Shown piece after piece: positions 1-9,386 of a DNA stretch of 30,762 nt. How positions within the stretch are numbered: the stretch's first letter is position 1; the number at the start of each line of letters is the position of its first letter. Location of the stretch: contig DBZJ01000069.1 of NCBI GenBank assembly GCA_002311635.1, positions 1-30,762 of the forward strand, written 5' to 3'. This DNA comes from Syntrophaceae bacterium UBA1163. GTDB taxonomy: Bacteria > Desulfobacterota > BSN033 > UBA1163. The notes under the pieces were generated by a model. That model did not search any database. It was given only the letters and a program-made list of their open reading frames with translations, and was not told the origin of the DNA. Position numbers and translations under genes: made by a program.

Positions 1-60
1 CAGATGGAGAAAGAACTCCTTGAAAACTTTCGCATTGCCAAAGCAGGATCGGTAGGGTGA
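1..60 (+). CDS. C-terminal end of an upstream gene (partial)
   Basis: An open frame enters from the left edge and stops at TGA 58-60. The 19 visible codons end in ELLENFRIAKAGSVG. The stop lies 19 bases before the next start, so this gene is probably in the same operon as the pilus ATPase that follows. The visible tail is too short to identify the protein, and no function is proposed. Confidence 0.55.
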   Translation, partial: QMEKELLENFRIAKAGSVG

Positions 61-79
61 GATAAGGAAGGAGAAGAAG

Positions 80-1288
80 ATGGATTTGAACCAGATCCTT
101 TTGGAAGCCCTTTCCCAGGAAGCCTCTGACGTTCACATTAAGGAAGGAGCTCCGCCGATCTTCAGGGTGAATGGCACCTTGAGACCCTGGAATGAATCGA
201 AGCCCTTCGATCATAATGATTTGTCGAAAATGGCTTTCGGTTTGATGAACGACTGGCAGAAGGAGCGGTTTATCAAGAATCGCGAAGTGGATATGGGCTA
301 TGAGGTCTACGGCATGGGACGGTTTAGGGTCAATGTCTTCCAGCAGAGGGGGAAGCTCAGGATTGCCCTTCGCATTGTGCCTTACCAGATCAAGGGCCTG
401 CAGGAGCTCCATCTCCCTGCTGTGATCAGAAGCATTTCTTTAGAGCAGCGGGGTCTGATTCTCGTGACAGGGACAACCGGAAGCGGAAAGTCCACGACCC
501 TTGCCTCGATGATTGATATCATCAACAATGACCGGAATTGCCATATCATCACCATCGAGGACCCCATCGAATTTGTTCACGAAGATAAGAAATCGATCGT
601 AGATCAGAGGGAGATCGGCTCAGACACAAGCACGTTTTCCAGCGCCCTACGGGTGGCCCTTCGGCAGGATCCGGATGTGATCTTAGTTGGTGAGATGAGG
701 GATTTTGAGACGATCGAAACTGCCTTGACCGCTGCCGAGACAGGGCATTTGGTCATGTCGACGCTCCACACATTAAACGCCACGGAGACGATCACTCGGA
801 TCATCTCCGTCTTCCCCCCCTATCATCAAAAACAGGTGAGGCTTCAGCTTTCGGGTATTCTGAAAGGCGTCATTTCCCAAAGGCTGGTGCCCAGGGTGGA
901 CGGAATGGGAAGAGTCCCTGCGGTGGAAGTCCTGGTCTCCACGGCGAGGGTGAGGGAGTGCATCGTGGAAAAGGATAAGACCAACGAGATTAATGACGCC
1001 ATTGCCCGAGGATCCACCAGCTACGGCATGCAATCCTTCGATCAGTCACTGATGTATTTAATGAAGGAGAAGTTGGTGACTTATGATGAAGCCCTCAAAC
1101 ACTGCACGAATCCAGATGACTTTGCCCTGAGGGTGAAAGGAATTCTCGCCTCAAGCGACGCTGGCTGGGAGGATTTTGAAACGCTGGAGAAAGAGAAGGA
1201 AAAGGTTAAAGAGGATGAGAAGAAGCTGAAAGTCGCAAAGCCCTTGGATCCAAAAATGGACCGACGGGGGACAGGTTTCAAACAATGA
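80..1288 (+). CDS. PilT/PilU-family type IV pilus ATPase
   Basis: This is a cytoplasmic hexameric ATPase of the PilT/PilU family, which powers type IV pilus retraction (twitching). The sequence shows the N-terminal PAS-like domain (about 1-100), the Walker A motif GTTGSGKST (131-139), the Asp box ITIEDPIEFVH (about 157-167), the Walker B region DVILVGEMRD (199-208) and the His box TGHLVMSTLHT (221-231). The later YGMQSFDQSL segment resembles the family C-terminal region. About 35 charged residues (EKEKEKVKEDEKK and beyond) extend past the usual end, so at 402 aa it is somewhat longer than typical PilT. The start is supported by AAGGAGA just upstream. The stop overlaps the alaS start as ATGA, so the two are probably translationally coupled. 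The family is certain. PilT versus PilU is not resolved. Confidence 0.93.
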   Translation: MDLNQILLEALSQEASDVHIKEGAPPIFRVNGTLRPWNESKPFDHNDLSKMAFGLMNDWQKERFIKNREVDMGYEVYGMGRFRVNVFQQRGKLRIALRIVPYQIKGLQELHLPAVIRSISLEQRGLILVTGTTGSGKSTTLASMIDIINNDRNCHIITIEDPIEFVHEDKKSIVDQREIGSDTSTFSSALRVALRQDPDVILVGEMRDFETIETALTAAETGHLVMSTLHTLNATETITRIISVFPPYHQKQVRLQLSGILKGVISQRLVPRVDGMGRVPAVEVLVSTARVRECIVEKDKTNEINDAIARGSTSYGMQSFDQSLMYLMKEKLVTYDEALKHCTNPDDFALRVKGILASSDAGWEDFETLEKEKEKVKEDEKKLKVAKPLDPKMDRRGTGFKQ

Positions 1289-3909
1289 CCTCTGACGAGA
1301 TTCGAAGGGCCTTTCTCAATTACTTTGAGGAGAGGGGACACCGTATTGTTCGAAGCTCCTCATTGATTCCCCAAAACGATCCCACCCTGCTTTTCACCAA
1401 TGCCGGAATGGTTCAATTCAAAAGTGTTTTTTTAGGCGAAGAGATCCGGGACTATAAACGGGCCGCGACCTCTCAGAAGTGCGTTCGCGCTGGCGGGAAG
1501 CACAACGACTTGGAGATCGTGGGAAAGACGGCCCGGCACCACACGTTCTTCGAGATGTTAGGGAACTTCTCCTTCGGAGACTATTTCAAGAAAGAGGCGA
1601 TTCAAATGGGATGGGATCTCCTCATGCGCCAATGGGGGTTGCCCGTGGAGCAGATGTGGATCACCATCTACTTGGACGATGACGAAGCCTTTCACCTCTG
1701 GAGGAAAGTCGGAGTTTCGGAAGATCGAATTGTCCGATTAGGGGAAAAAGACAACTTCTGGGCAATGGGCGACACAGGGCCGTGCGGTCCTTGTTCGGAG
1801 ATCGTGATTGATCAAGGCGAGGGCGTCGGATGCGGCCGGCCCGACTGTCGTGTGGGATGCGATTGCGACCGATTCCTGGAGCTCTGGAACCTCGTCTTCA
1901 TGCAATACAATCGTGATTCAGAAGGTAAGCTCCAGCCCCTGGCGAAGCCTTGTATCGATACCGGTATGGGCCTGGAAAGGATTTCTGCCGTCCTTCAGGG
2001 TGTGAAAAGCAATTACGAGTCTGATCTCTTCACCCCTCTCTTTAAAGAGATCGAGGGGATCGCTCATGTTTCTTACGGACAGGATGATCGAACCGACACC
2101 TCCCTTCGAGTGATCGCCGATCACAGCCGAGCAGCTACCTTTCTGATCAGCGATGGGGTTCTTCCCTCCAATGAAGGCAGGGGCTACGTCCTTCGCCGCA
2201 TCATGAGAAGGGCGATGCGCCACGGAAGGATGCTCGGAATGGACGAGCCTTTTCTCTATCGGACTGTTTCTAAAGTCGTGGATCTGATGAAAGGGGCTTA
2301 TCCGGAACTACGTGAGACGGAAGCCTTCGTTTCCAAGGTCATCCAAAAGGAAGAAGAGCGTTTTTCCGAGACCCTCGATTCGGGGCTGAAGATCCTCCAA
2401 GAGGCGTTGGGAGAACTTCAAAAGAAACGAGAGACCATTCTCTCCGGGGAGGTGGCCTTCCGGCTTTATGACACGTACGGATTTCCTCTCGACCTGACCG
2501 CGGAGATCCTTCAAGAGAAAGGGATAAGTTTTGACGAAGCGGGTTTCAGGGCCCAAATGGAGGAACAGAAGCAAAAGAGCAAGCAGGCATGGCAGGGGAT
2601 CGGTGAAGGAAAGACAAAAGAGGTCTACCGACGGCTGGCGAACGAAGGGATCAGGGCAACGTTCTTAGGATATGAAGAAACTCAGTCTGAATCAAGGATC
2701 CTGAGATTGATCAAAGGCGATGAAGTTGTTCCTTTCGCAGCCGAAGGGGATGAAATCGAAGTGGTTACGGAGAAGACCCCCTTTTACGGGGAAGCTGGCG
2801 GCCAGGTAGGGGATCGAGGCGTGATCTTTCATCAGGAGTTCTCTTTGGAAGTAGAGGATACCATCAAGCCTGCGGGAGAGTTGACCATCCATCAGGTGAA
2901 GGTAAAGAGAGGAAAAGTGAAAGAAGGGATGTCGGCTGTTTTGCAGGTGGACCGGGAGCGCCGAAAAGCCATTACCCTGAACCATACAGGCACCCATCTT
3001 CTTCAGGCTGTTTTGAGAGAAGTTTTGGGAGACCATGTCCATCAAGCAGGCTCTCTTGTTTCACCCGAGCGGCTGAGGTTTGACTTCACCCATTTCACTT
3101 CTATGAAAAAGGAAGAGATCGAGCGTGTGGAGGCTTTGGTCAATCAGAAGATTCGAGAGAACTTGGAAGTGGAAACGAAAATCATGGCAGTGGAGGAGGC
3201 TCTCCAGACAGGGGCGATGGCTCTCTTTGGAGAAAAGTACGGGGAGAAGGTCAGGGTGGTGACGGTCTCGGACTTCAGCATTGAACTCTGCGGAGGAACC
3301 CACAGCTCCAGAACGGGCGATATCGGTCTCTTCAAAATTGTCAGTGAGTCAGGGGTTGCGGCAGGGATGAGAAGGATCGAGGCCCTGACCGGGGAAGGGG
3401 CCTATGGATTTGTGAAAGAAGAGGAGAGAGAACTTTGGGGGATTGCCTCTTCTCTCAAGTCCGCTCCAGGGGAACTTTCTTCAAAGTTAGAGCGGTTATT
3501 AGAAAGACAGAAGGAATTGGAAAGGGAGCTCTCATCTTTTCATGACAAGGCTTCCCATCAAGAACTCTCCAACCTTCTTCCCCTTGTCAGAAAGATCAAA
3601 GGAGTCAATGTTCTTTCAGCCAAGGTGGACGGAAAGGACGTAAGCCGAATGAGGGAGTTCGTGGACCAGCTGAAGGGAGAGATTGGATCAGGCATCATTC
3701 TTCTCGGAGGTCAGAGCCAGGATAAGGTTTCTTTGATCATGGGGGTGACTCCGGACCTTACCCACCGCTTCAATGCCGGCGAGTTGATCAGGAAGATCGC
3801 TCTTCATGTTGGAGGGACCGGAGGCGGTCGACCTGATTTTGCGCAGGCAGGGGGGACCGATTCCAAAAAACTGGACGAGGCGCTTAAAGCGATTGAGGAT
3901 CTCATTTAA
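1285..3909 (+). CDS. alaS: Alanyl-tRNA synthetase
   Basis: Charges tRNA-Ala with alanine in the cytosol and hydrolyses mis-acylated Ser/Gly-tRNA-Ala through its editing domain. At 874 aa it is full length. Visible parts are the class II catalytic core near the N-terminus (RRAFLNYFEERGHRIVRSSS, then FFEMLGNFSFGDYF), the segment NEGRGYVLRRIMRRAMRHGR, and the editing-domain zinc ligands HTGTHLL and CGGTH. The C-terminal C-Ala domain ends with GGTGGGRPDFAQAGG. The ATG lies inside the last codon and stop of the pilus ATPase (ATGA overlap). This differs from the recX-alaS or recA-alaS order seen in many bacteria. A hairpin with a T-run follows the stop. Confidence 0.98.
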   Translation: MTSDEIRRAFLNYFEERGHRIVRSSSLIPQNDPTLLFTNAGMVQFKSVFLGEEIRDYKRAATSQKCVRAGGKHNDLEIVGKTARHHTFFEMLGNFSFGDYFKKEAIQMGWDLLMRQWGLPVEQMWITIYLDDDEAFHLWRKVGVSEDRIVRLGEKDNFWAMGDTGPCGPCSEIVIDQGEGVGCGRPDCRVGCDCDRFLELWNLVFMQYNRDSEGKLQPLAKPCIDTGMGLERISAVLQGVKSNYESDLFTPLFKEIEGIAHVSYGQDDRTDTSLRVIADHSRAATFLISDGVLPSNEGRGYVLRRIMRRAMRHGRMLGMDEPFLYRTVSKVVDLMKGAYPELRETEAFVSKVIQKEEERFSETLDSGLKILQEALGELQKKRETILSGEVAFRLYDTYGFPLDLTAEILQEKGISFDEAGFRAQMEEQKQKSKQAWQGIGEGKTKEVYRRLANEGIRATFLGYEETQSESRILRLIKGDEVVPFAAEGDEIEVVTEKTPFYGEAGGQVGDRGVIFHQEFSLEVEDTIKPAGELTIHQVKVKRGKVKEGMSAVLQVDRERRKAITLNHTGTHLLQAVLREVLGDHVHQAGSLVSPERLRFDFTHFTSMKKEEIERVEALVNQKIRENLEVETKIMAVEEALQTGAMALFGEKYGEKVRVVTVSDFSIELCGGTHSSRTGDIGLFKIVSESGVAAGMRRIEALTGEGAYGFVKEEERELWGIASSLKSAPGELSSKLERLLERQKELERELSSFHDKASHQELSNLLPLVRKIKGVNVLSAKVDGKDVSRMREFVDQLKGEIGSGIILLGGQSQDKVSLIMGVTPDLTHRFNAGELIRKIALHVGGTGGGRPDFAQAGGTDSKKLDEALKAIEDLI

Positions 3910-3929
3910 ATCCTTGAACGGGAAACAGC

Positions 3930-3974
3930 ATCCCCCCACCCCGCTTGATGAAAGGGGGGCGAGGGGGATTTTTT
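3930..3974 (+). terminator. Intrinsic terminator-like hairpin after alaS
   Basis: The arms ATCCCCC (3930-3936) and GGGGGAT (3963-3969) enclose a second G/C-rich pairing (CCCCGC with GGGGGGC, imperfect). A T-run follows at 3969-3974. It starts 20 bases after the alaS stop and could end the pilus ATPase-alaS transcript. Its low-complexity G/C content also resembles dispersed palindromic repeats, so it may be both. Confidence 0.55.
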
Positions 3975-4041
3975 ATAAGGCAGAACTTCAGGATTTAGGG
4001 GGTCGGGGGCTCAAAGATTCAAGTGGTTCAGTTCACATCAC

Positions 4042-4081
4042 TCGAACCCCGGAACCCTTGAATCCTCGAATCCTTTCAACC
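4042..4081. repeat. Degenerate short tandem repeat of a 7-9 base unit
   Basis: Five imperfect units follow one another directly upstream of gltX: TCGAACCCC, GGAACCC, TTGAATCC, TCGAATCC and TTTCAACC. The consensus is close to TYGAAYCC. It lies within the alaS-gltX gap and has no coding potential that I can support. Confidence 0.5.
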
Positions 4082-4101
4082 TGGGGAGGCTTAAGGGAAC
4101 C

Positions 4102-5514
4102 ATGACACAGGTGAGGACACGATTTGCACCCAGCCCGACGGGCGACCTTCATATCGGAGGGGCGCGAACTGCCTTGTTCAGTTGGCTCCTGGCGCGCCAT
4201 GAAAAAGGGGTCTTCGTCCTTCGCATCGAGGACACGGATGTCGCCCGGTCCACCCAGGAATCGATCCAGGTGATCTTGGATGCCATGGCGTGGCTGGGAA
4301 TGGATTGGGATGAGGGTCCATTTTATCAGACCCAACGGATTTCCCACTATCAGGAGGCCGCAGAGAAGCTCTTGAAAGAGGGGAAGGCTTACCGATGTTA
4401 CTGCACGCCGGAGGAATTGGAGACAAAGCGGGAAGCTGCTCTGAGGGCCGGGATCAAGCCTAAGTACGACCGAACTTGTCTGAATCGAAAATCTTTTCCT
4501 CCCGGAAGTCCCTCTGCCATCCGCTTCCTCTCTCCGGAGGAAGGGAAGACAGTGGTGGAGGATCTGATTCAAGGTCATGTTGAATTTGACAATACGGAAT
4601 TGGATGACCTCATCATCCTGAGAAGTGACGGGCTCCCTACTTATAATTTTTCGGTAGTGGTGGACGATGCCACCATGGGAATCACGCATGTCATCCGGGG
4701 TAACGACCATCTGAATAACACGCCCCGCCAAATTCAGATTTATCAAGCCCTAAGTTACCCCATCCCCAAATTCGGACATGTCCCGATGATCCTCGGTCCG
4801 GATAAGAAGAAACTTTCTAAGCGACATGGGGCACAGTCGGTCATGGAGTATAAGAAGCTGGGCTATCTTCCTCAGGCCGTCGTCAACTACCTGGTTCGGC
4901 TGGGATGGTCCTACGGCGATCAGGAGGAATTCGCGCCTGAGGAGTTGATTGAGAAATTCAGCCTGGAGGCCGTGGGAAGGTCCGCCGCGGCGATCAATCC
5001 CGGCAAGCTGGATTGGCTCAACTCACAGTATATCAAGAGATCCGAATTGGATGAGCTGGTTCAAAGGGTTCGACCTTTTATTGAAGCTAAGGGCTATTCG
5101 AACATCGACGCTGATCTTTTGAGAAAGGCCGTCCGCTCTCTCAGAGAGAGAGTGAAGACCTTGGTGGAGATGGCAGACCTTTCGGAATTTTACTTCTGTG
5201 AAGAGATCGCTTATGATGAGAAGGCTGCGGGAAAATTTTTGAGCAAAGAGACGGTTCCGATGTTCAAGCAGGTGATCGCCTCTCTCTCAAAGGAATCGGT
5301 TTTGGGAAAAGAGAATGTTCATCGGCTGGTTCAGCAATTGGCTGAGATGCGAGCAGAGCCTTTGGTAAAGATTGCGCAGCCGATTCGAGTGGCCTTAACC
5401 GGCCGGAGCGTCAGCCCTCCGATTGACGAGGTGATGGAGGTTCTGGGTAAAGAAAAGGTAATTCAAAGACTCGAAAGAGCGATTGAATATATGGAGGGGC
5501 ATTCTGCGAAATGA
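4102..5514 (+). CDS. gltX: Glutamyl-tRNA synthetase
   Basis: Class I aminoacyl-tRNA synthetase that ligates glutamate to tRNA-Glu, and in organisms using the amidotransferase route also to tRNA-Gln. The N-terminal APSPTGDLHIGGARTALF carries the HIGH-type motif and KKLSKRHGAQS is the KMSKS-type motif. The catalytic fold fills about residues 1-310 and the helical anticodon-binding domain the remainder, ending near 470 aa, which is normal for bacterial GltX. The residues YCTPEELE with an upstream CYC pattern lie in the connecting region. AAGGGA precedes the ATG. The sequence alone does not show whether the enzyme is discriminating. Confidence 0.97.
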   Translation: MTQVRTRFAPSPTGDLHIGGARTALFSWLLARHEKGVFVLRIEDTDVARSTQESIQVILDAMAWLGMDWDEGPFYQTQRISHYQEAAEKLLKEGKAYRCYCTPEELETKREAALRAGIKPKYDRTCLNRKSFPPGSPSAIRFLSPEEGKTVVEDLIQGHVEFDNTELDDLIILRSDGLPTYNFSVVVDDATMGITHVIRGNDHLNNTPRQIQIYQALSYPIPKFGHVPMILGPDKKKLSKRHGAQSVMEYKKLGYLPQAVVNYLVRLGWSYGDQEEFAPEELIEKFSLEAVGRSAAAINPGKLDWLNSQYIKRSELDELVQRVRPFIEAKGYSNIDADLLRKAVRSLRERVKTLVEMADLSEFYFCEEIAYDEKAAGKFLSKETVPMFKQVIASLSKESVLGKENVHRLVQQLAEMRAEPLVKIAQPIRVALTGRSVSPPIDEVMEVLGKEKVIQRLERAIEYMEGHSAK

Positions 5515-5834
5515 AATGTCAAATTCCGAAGTTCAAAGTTCAAATGAAATCCAAATGACAAAGTTTTTGACTTAAAAAAGGCTTTGGTATTTAGAGTCTG
5601 TCCATAAACAAAACGGTTTCCGAAAAGGTCGTCATTCCGGCGAAAGCCGGAATCCAGTGTTCCCGGTGGAAACCGGGACCCAGTATTGAGATGGTTCCCG
5701 ACTTTCGTCGGGACGACGTCTGGATGCCGGATCAGGTCCGGCATGACAGGCCAACAAGCTTTGTGGACGAACTAGACAGTTGACATTCCTTTGGCATTTG
5801 AAATTTGACATTTGGATTTCATAAAGAGGATTTC
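5515..5834. repeat. Nested inverted-repeat region between gltX and smc
   Basis: This 320-base gap has no gene. The outer arms are inverted copies of one unit: ATGAAATCCAAATG near 5545-5558, and its inverse CATTTGGATTTCAT at the right end, reaching the smc ribosome binding site. A middle pair is related in the same way: GTCTGTCCATAAACAAA near 5597 and an imperfect inverse near 5762-5778. Inside these sits the compact palindromic element at 5631-5747. The layout suggests one repeat inserted into another. Confidence 0.6.
5631..5747. repeat. Palindromic GTCATTCCGG-type repeat element
   Basis: The element begins GTCATTCCGG with a hairpin (TTCCGGC/GCCGGAA around GAAA) followed by ATCCAG. It ends CTGGATGCCGG with a hairpin (GCCGGA/TCCGGC) and ATGAC, so both ends are inverted copies of one about 27-base unit. 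A middle hairpin (TTCCCGG/CCGGGA) lies between. The same unit recurs at 24184-24211, which shows that it is dispersed. The likely class is a REP/MITE-like non-coding repeat. Confidence 0.7.
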
Positions 5835-8800
5835 ATGAAACTCAAATCGCTTGAGGCGATTGGATTCAAATCCTTTGTCGATCGCCTACATCTTACCTTT
5901 CCGGGCGGGATCACGACGATCGTGGGTCCCAACGGTTGCGGGAAGTCAAATTTCGTGGATGCGGTGCTCTGGGCCATTGGCGAGCGGAGTGCCAAACACT
6001 TACGAGGAAGGTTGATGGAGGACGTCATCTTCAACGGGACGGACGGCAGAAAACCCTTGGGGATGGCAGAGGTCAATCTCACTTTCTCCAATGAAGATGG
6101 GTCAGCTTCCGAAGGATACGCGCAGTACACGGAGATCACGGTTACCCGAAGACTCTATCGATCCGGAGAAAGTGAGTACCTGATCAACAAAGTGCCTTGC
6201 CGATTGCGGGACGTGACCGATCTCTTCCTGGATACCGGTATCGGAGTGAACGGTTATTCGATCGTGGAACAGGGAAGGGTAGAACATCTCATCAATGCCA
6301 ATCCCCAGGATCGGCGTTTTTTGATCGAAGAGGCGGCGGGTATTGCCAAGTACAAGGAGAGGAAGAGGCTCGCGCTGATGAAGATCGACGCCACGCAGCA
6401 GAACCTTCTCCGAATTCAGGACATCATCGCCGAGGTGAAGCGACAGACCGTCACGCTGGAACGACAGGTGAAACGGGCAGAGGAATATAAAGCCATACGG
6501 AAAGAGGTCAAAGAGATCGAAATCCGTTTTGCCCTCCAGGAGTACGCTGAACTTTCCGAAAAAGGGGAGGCAGCGAGAGGCTATCTCAAAGCCCTTCGGG
6601 ACCGAGAGATGGAGATTTCCACCAAAAACGCCCAGAAAGAGGCCTTCGTGGAAGCCAAGCGGCTGAAGGGGATAGAGGAAGAAGAGAAGTTCCGAAGCCT
6701 TCAACAGGAAATATTTGAGCTGGGCAAGAAAATTCAAAAGACGGAAAACGACATTGAATTTTTCAAGAGGGAAGAGGGGGGTCTTCAAAAAGAAGAGAAC
6801 CGAGGGGTTGAAGAAGTCAGAGGCTCCCTGCGCGCTTGGAGAGAGACGAGAAGAGAACGGAAAAGGATGGAGCAGGTCCGAGGGAATCTGGAAGAAGAAC
6901 ACCAGGAGAACGAGGCAATATTGAAAGAACTGGAAAGCGTCTTTGGCGATTTTAGGGCAACACACCAAGAGCTTTTGGATGAATTGGAAGCTGAAAAGGG
7001 TAAACTGATTGACACACTCACTGAGCTGACCTCCCTCAAAAACCGCCTGGCCCACCTTGAGGAGAGGAAAGAGGATCTTCAGAAACGGATCCGGTCCCAT
7101 GGCGAAGAATCGGAAGACGTAAGCCGCCAGGTCCAACAATTGGAAGAGGCGATCTCTGAGAAGACAAAAGAGAGAGAACTCATCGTCTCCCTCCAGTCGA
7201 TTTTTCAGGAGGAGAGGGTTCGCTGGGAAGGAGAGATCGAGAGGCTAAGAGAGGATTTAGGTGTGAGGCAAACACGGCGTTCGACTTTGGAGGAGACCGT
7301 GAGGCAGGACCGCTCTCGCTACCACTCCCTCAAAGAGCTCCAAGAGAATTATGAAGGATATGAGAAGGGGGTAAAGTCTCTTCTCCTTCGAAAGAAGGAA
7401 GAACAGGAGAAGTGGAAGGGAATTTTGGGGGCCGTGGCGGACATCCTGGAACCGGACCCGAAATACGAGGTTCCTCTCGAAGCCGTTTTAGGACAGCGGC
7501 TGCAGTATTTGATCGTGGAAGAAGAAAAGGAAGGCACGGAGGCGATGGTCTTTCTTAAACGGGAATCCCTTGGCCGGGGAAGTTTCATCCCGAGGAGGGT
7601 TCAAGGGACCGGGGCAGAAAATCGGATCTCTCAAGAGGAGGGAAGACCCATTGCTCTCGCGCGCTTCGTGAAGGTAAAAGACGGGTTTGACCCGATTGCA
7701 GAATTCCTGATCGGAGATACCGGGATCGTCGAAAGCTGGGAGGAGGCGCTCCATTGGATGAAGAATGGGGGAGGGTTTGGAACCCTGGTCACCCTGGACG
7801 GCGACATCCTGGAGCGCTCAGGAGTGATCTCCGGAGGAAGCCGGGATCGAGGCCTTGGCCTTTTGGAGAGGCGAAGGGAGATCAGAGATTTAGAGAAAAG
7901 AATCAAAGAATCGGAGGAGGAATGTCGAAAAGCCTATGACGAAGAAGGGCATCTCCAAGAGGAGATCCACGAGAGGGAAATCCAATTGGAGGTGAGAAAA
8001 AAGGAAATTCAAGAGAAGGGCATCGAACTTCTCCATCGAGAAAGAGATCTGGAAGGGTTGAAAAAGGAGATCTCCCAATTTCATCGGAAGATGGAGGTCA
8101 TCCAGTTTGAGCAGAGACAACTCGAAGAGGAAGAGCAAGATTTAGAGAAAGGCAAAAAGGAAGTCTCTGCCCGGATGGAGACGGAGGAAGCAGCGAAAAA
8201 AGGGAGGGAAGAACAGGTTCAGTCATGGAAGAAGAAAGTGGAGGAAGTCAAAGAAGGGGGAGAAGAATTGGGAGGACGGATCACTGAGAAAAAGGTCCTT
8301 CTGGCCTCTATCGAAGAGAAACAGAAGGGGCTGGAAGTTCAGATCCAAAACTTCTCTGAAACTCAAAGAAGCCTGAGGGAACAGATCTTAAAGAAGGTAG
8401 AGGGGATCAGAGAATGCCGGGCTGAAACCGTCTCCCTTCGTGAAAAAATCCAACAATGGGAAGGGGAGTTAGAAAATAGTCTTAGACAGCACCGTCTTAA
8501 GGAAGAAACGCTCTCCGCTCAAAAAGAGAGGGTAGAAAGTGTCCTCAATGAGTGGAAAGAGGTGGAGGCTTCCTCCAAGTATCTCCGCCGGGAGTTGGAA
8601 GAGGTGAGGCAGAAGATCCATGAAGAAGAGATTCTGGCCTCGGAGGTTCAACTAAAACTCTCTCACCTTCAGGAGTCGATGAAAGAACGGTATGGGGCGA
8701 CGCTTTCCCCCTCGGTCGGAGCTTCCCCCCTGGAATTGCCGAAGGAAGAGATGTCTCTGCGGCTGGCAGAGTTAAAAAAATCTCTCGAGGGGTTTGGAGA

Positions 8801-9386
8801 AGTCAACCTGATGGCCATTGAGGAATATCAGGAGTTGAAACAGCGGCACGATTTTCTGTCGGAACAACAGGCCGACCTTCATCAGGCCCTCGATTCCTTA
8901 AAAAAGGCCATTCTCCGGATCAATCGGACGACGACGAAACGATTTTTGGAGACCTTCTACTTGGTGAATGAGAAATTCAAAATAGTTTTTGCGAGGCTCT
9001 TCAAGGGCGGACAGGCCAGCCTTGTCATGTTGGATGAGCAAGACCCCGCCACGACGGGGATCGATATCATCGCGCAACCCCCTGGAAAGAAGCTTCAAAA
9101 TATAGACCTCCTCTCCGGAGGGGAGAAGGCTTTAGTCGCCACGGCCCTGCTCTTTGGGCTCTTCATGATTAAGCCCACACCGTTCTGCTTGCTGGACGAG
9201 GTGGATGCGCCTTTGGATGATGCGAACATCAATCGATTCATCGAAGTGATCAAAGAATTCTCTAAGACCTCTCAGTTCATTCTCATTACGCACAACAAGA
9301 AGACGATGGAGACGTCGAATACCCTCTACGGAATAACCATGGAGACCCCTGGGGTGTCGAAGGTCGTGTCGGTCCGGTTGAATTAG
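5835..9386 (+). CDS. smc: Chromosome partition ATPase SMC
   Basis: SMC condensin subunit that organises and helps segregate the nucleoid, working as an ABC-type ATPase dimer, normally with ScpA and ScpB (neither is in this window). The N-terminal head has the Walker A motif GPNGCGKSN (31-39). Two long Glu/Lys/Arg-rich coiled coils (about 170-500 and 680-1000) flank a hinge (about 510-660, including PLEAVLGQRLQYLIV and GVISGGSRDRG). The C-terminal head carries the ABC signature LLSGGEKALVATALLF and the Walker B region FCLLDEVDAPLDDANI. The length of 1183 aa is typical. The ATG at 5835 is chosen over one 30 bases upstream because AAAGAGGA sits 5-12 bases before it and MKLKSLEAIGFKSF is the conserved N-terminus. 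Confidence 0.97.
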   Translation: MKLKSLEAIGFKSFVDRLHLTFPGGITTIVGPNGCGKSNFVDAVLWAIGERSAKHLRGRLMEDVIFNGTDGRKPLGMAEVNLTFSNEDGSASEGYAQYTEITVTRRLYRSGESEYLINKVPCRLRDVTDLFLDTGIGVNGYSIVEQGRVEHLINANPQDRRFLIEEAAGIAKYKERKRLALMKIDATQQNLLRIQDIIAEVKRQTVTLERQVKRAEEYKAIRKEVKEIEIRFALQEYAELSEKGEAARGYLKALRDREMEISTKNAQKEAFVEAKRLKGIEEEEKFRSLQQEIFELGKKIQKTENDIEFFKREEGGLQKEENRGVEEVRGSLRAWRETRRERKRMEQVRGNLEEEHQENEAILKELESVFGDFRATHQELLDELEAEKGKLIDTLTELTSLKNRLAHLEERKEDLQKRIRSHGEESEDVSRQVQQLEEAISEKTKERELIVSLQSIFQEERVRWEGEIERLREDLGVRQTRRSTLEETVRQDRSRYHSLKELQENYEGYEKGVKSLLLRKKEEQEKWKGILGAVADILEPDPKYEVPLEAVLGQRLQYLIVEEEKEGTEAMVFLKRESLGRGSFIPRRVQGTGAENRISQEEGRPIALARFVKVKDGFDPIAEFLIGDTGIVESWEEALHWMKNGGGFGTLVTLDGDILERSGVISGGSRDRGLGLLERRREIRDLEKRIKESEEECRKAYDEEGHLQEEIHEREIQLEVRKKEIQEKGIELLHRERDLEGLKKEISQFHRKMEVIQFEQRQLEEEEQDLEKGKKEVSARMETEEAAKKGREEQVQSWKKKVEEVKEGGEELGGRITEKKVLLASIEEKQKGLEVQIQNFSETQRSLREQILKKVEGIRECRAETVSLREKIQQWEGELENSLRQHRLKEETLSAQKERVESVLNEWKEVEASSKYLRRELEEVRQKIHEEEILASEVQLKLSHLQESMKERYGATLSPSVGASPLELPKEEMSLRLAELKKSLEGFGEVNLMAIEEYQELKQRHDFLSEQQADLHQALDSLKKAILRINRTTTKRFLETFYLVNEKFKIVFARLFKGGQASLVMLDEQDPATTGIDIIAQPPGKKLQNIDLLSGGEKALVATALLFGLFMIKPTPFCLLDEVDAPLDDANINRFIEVIKEFSKTSQFILITHNKKTMETSNTLYGITMETPGVSKVVSVRLN

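Noticed and set aside
5515..5834. CRISPR-like reading of the clustered repeats
   Set aside because: The units are inverted and nested, without regular spacers or direct repeat spacing.
6102..7139. 345-codon frame on the - strand inside smc
   Set aside because: It is the mirror of the Glu/Lys-rich coiled coil, which gives Phe/Leu-rich antisense text. It has no ribosome binding site or family.
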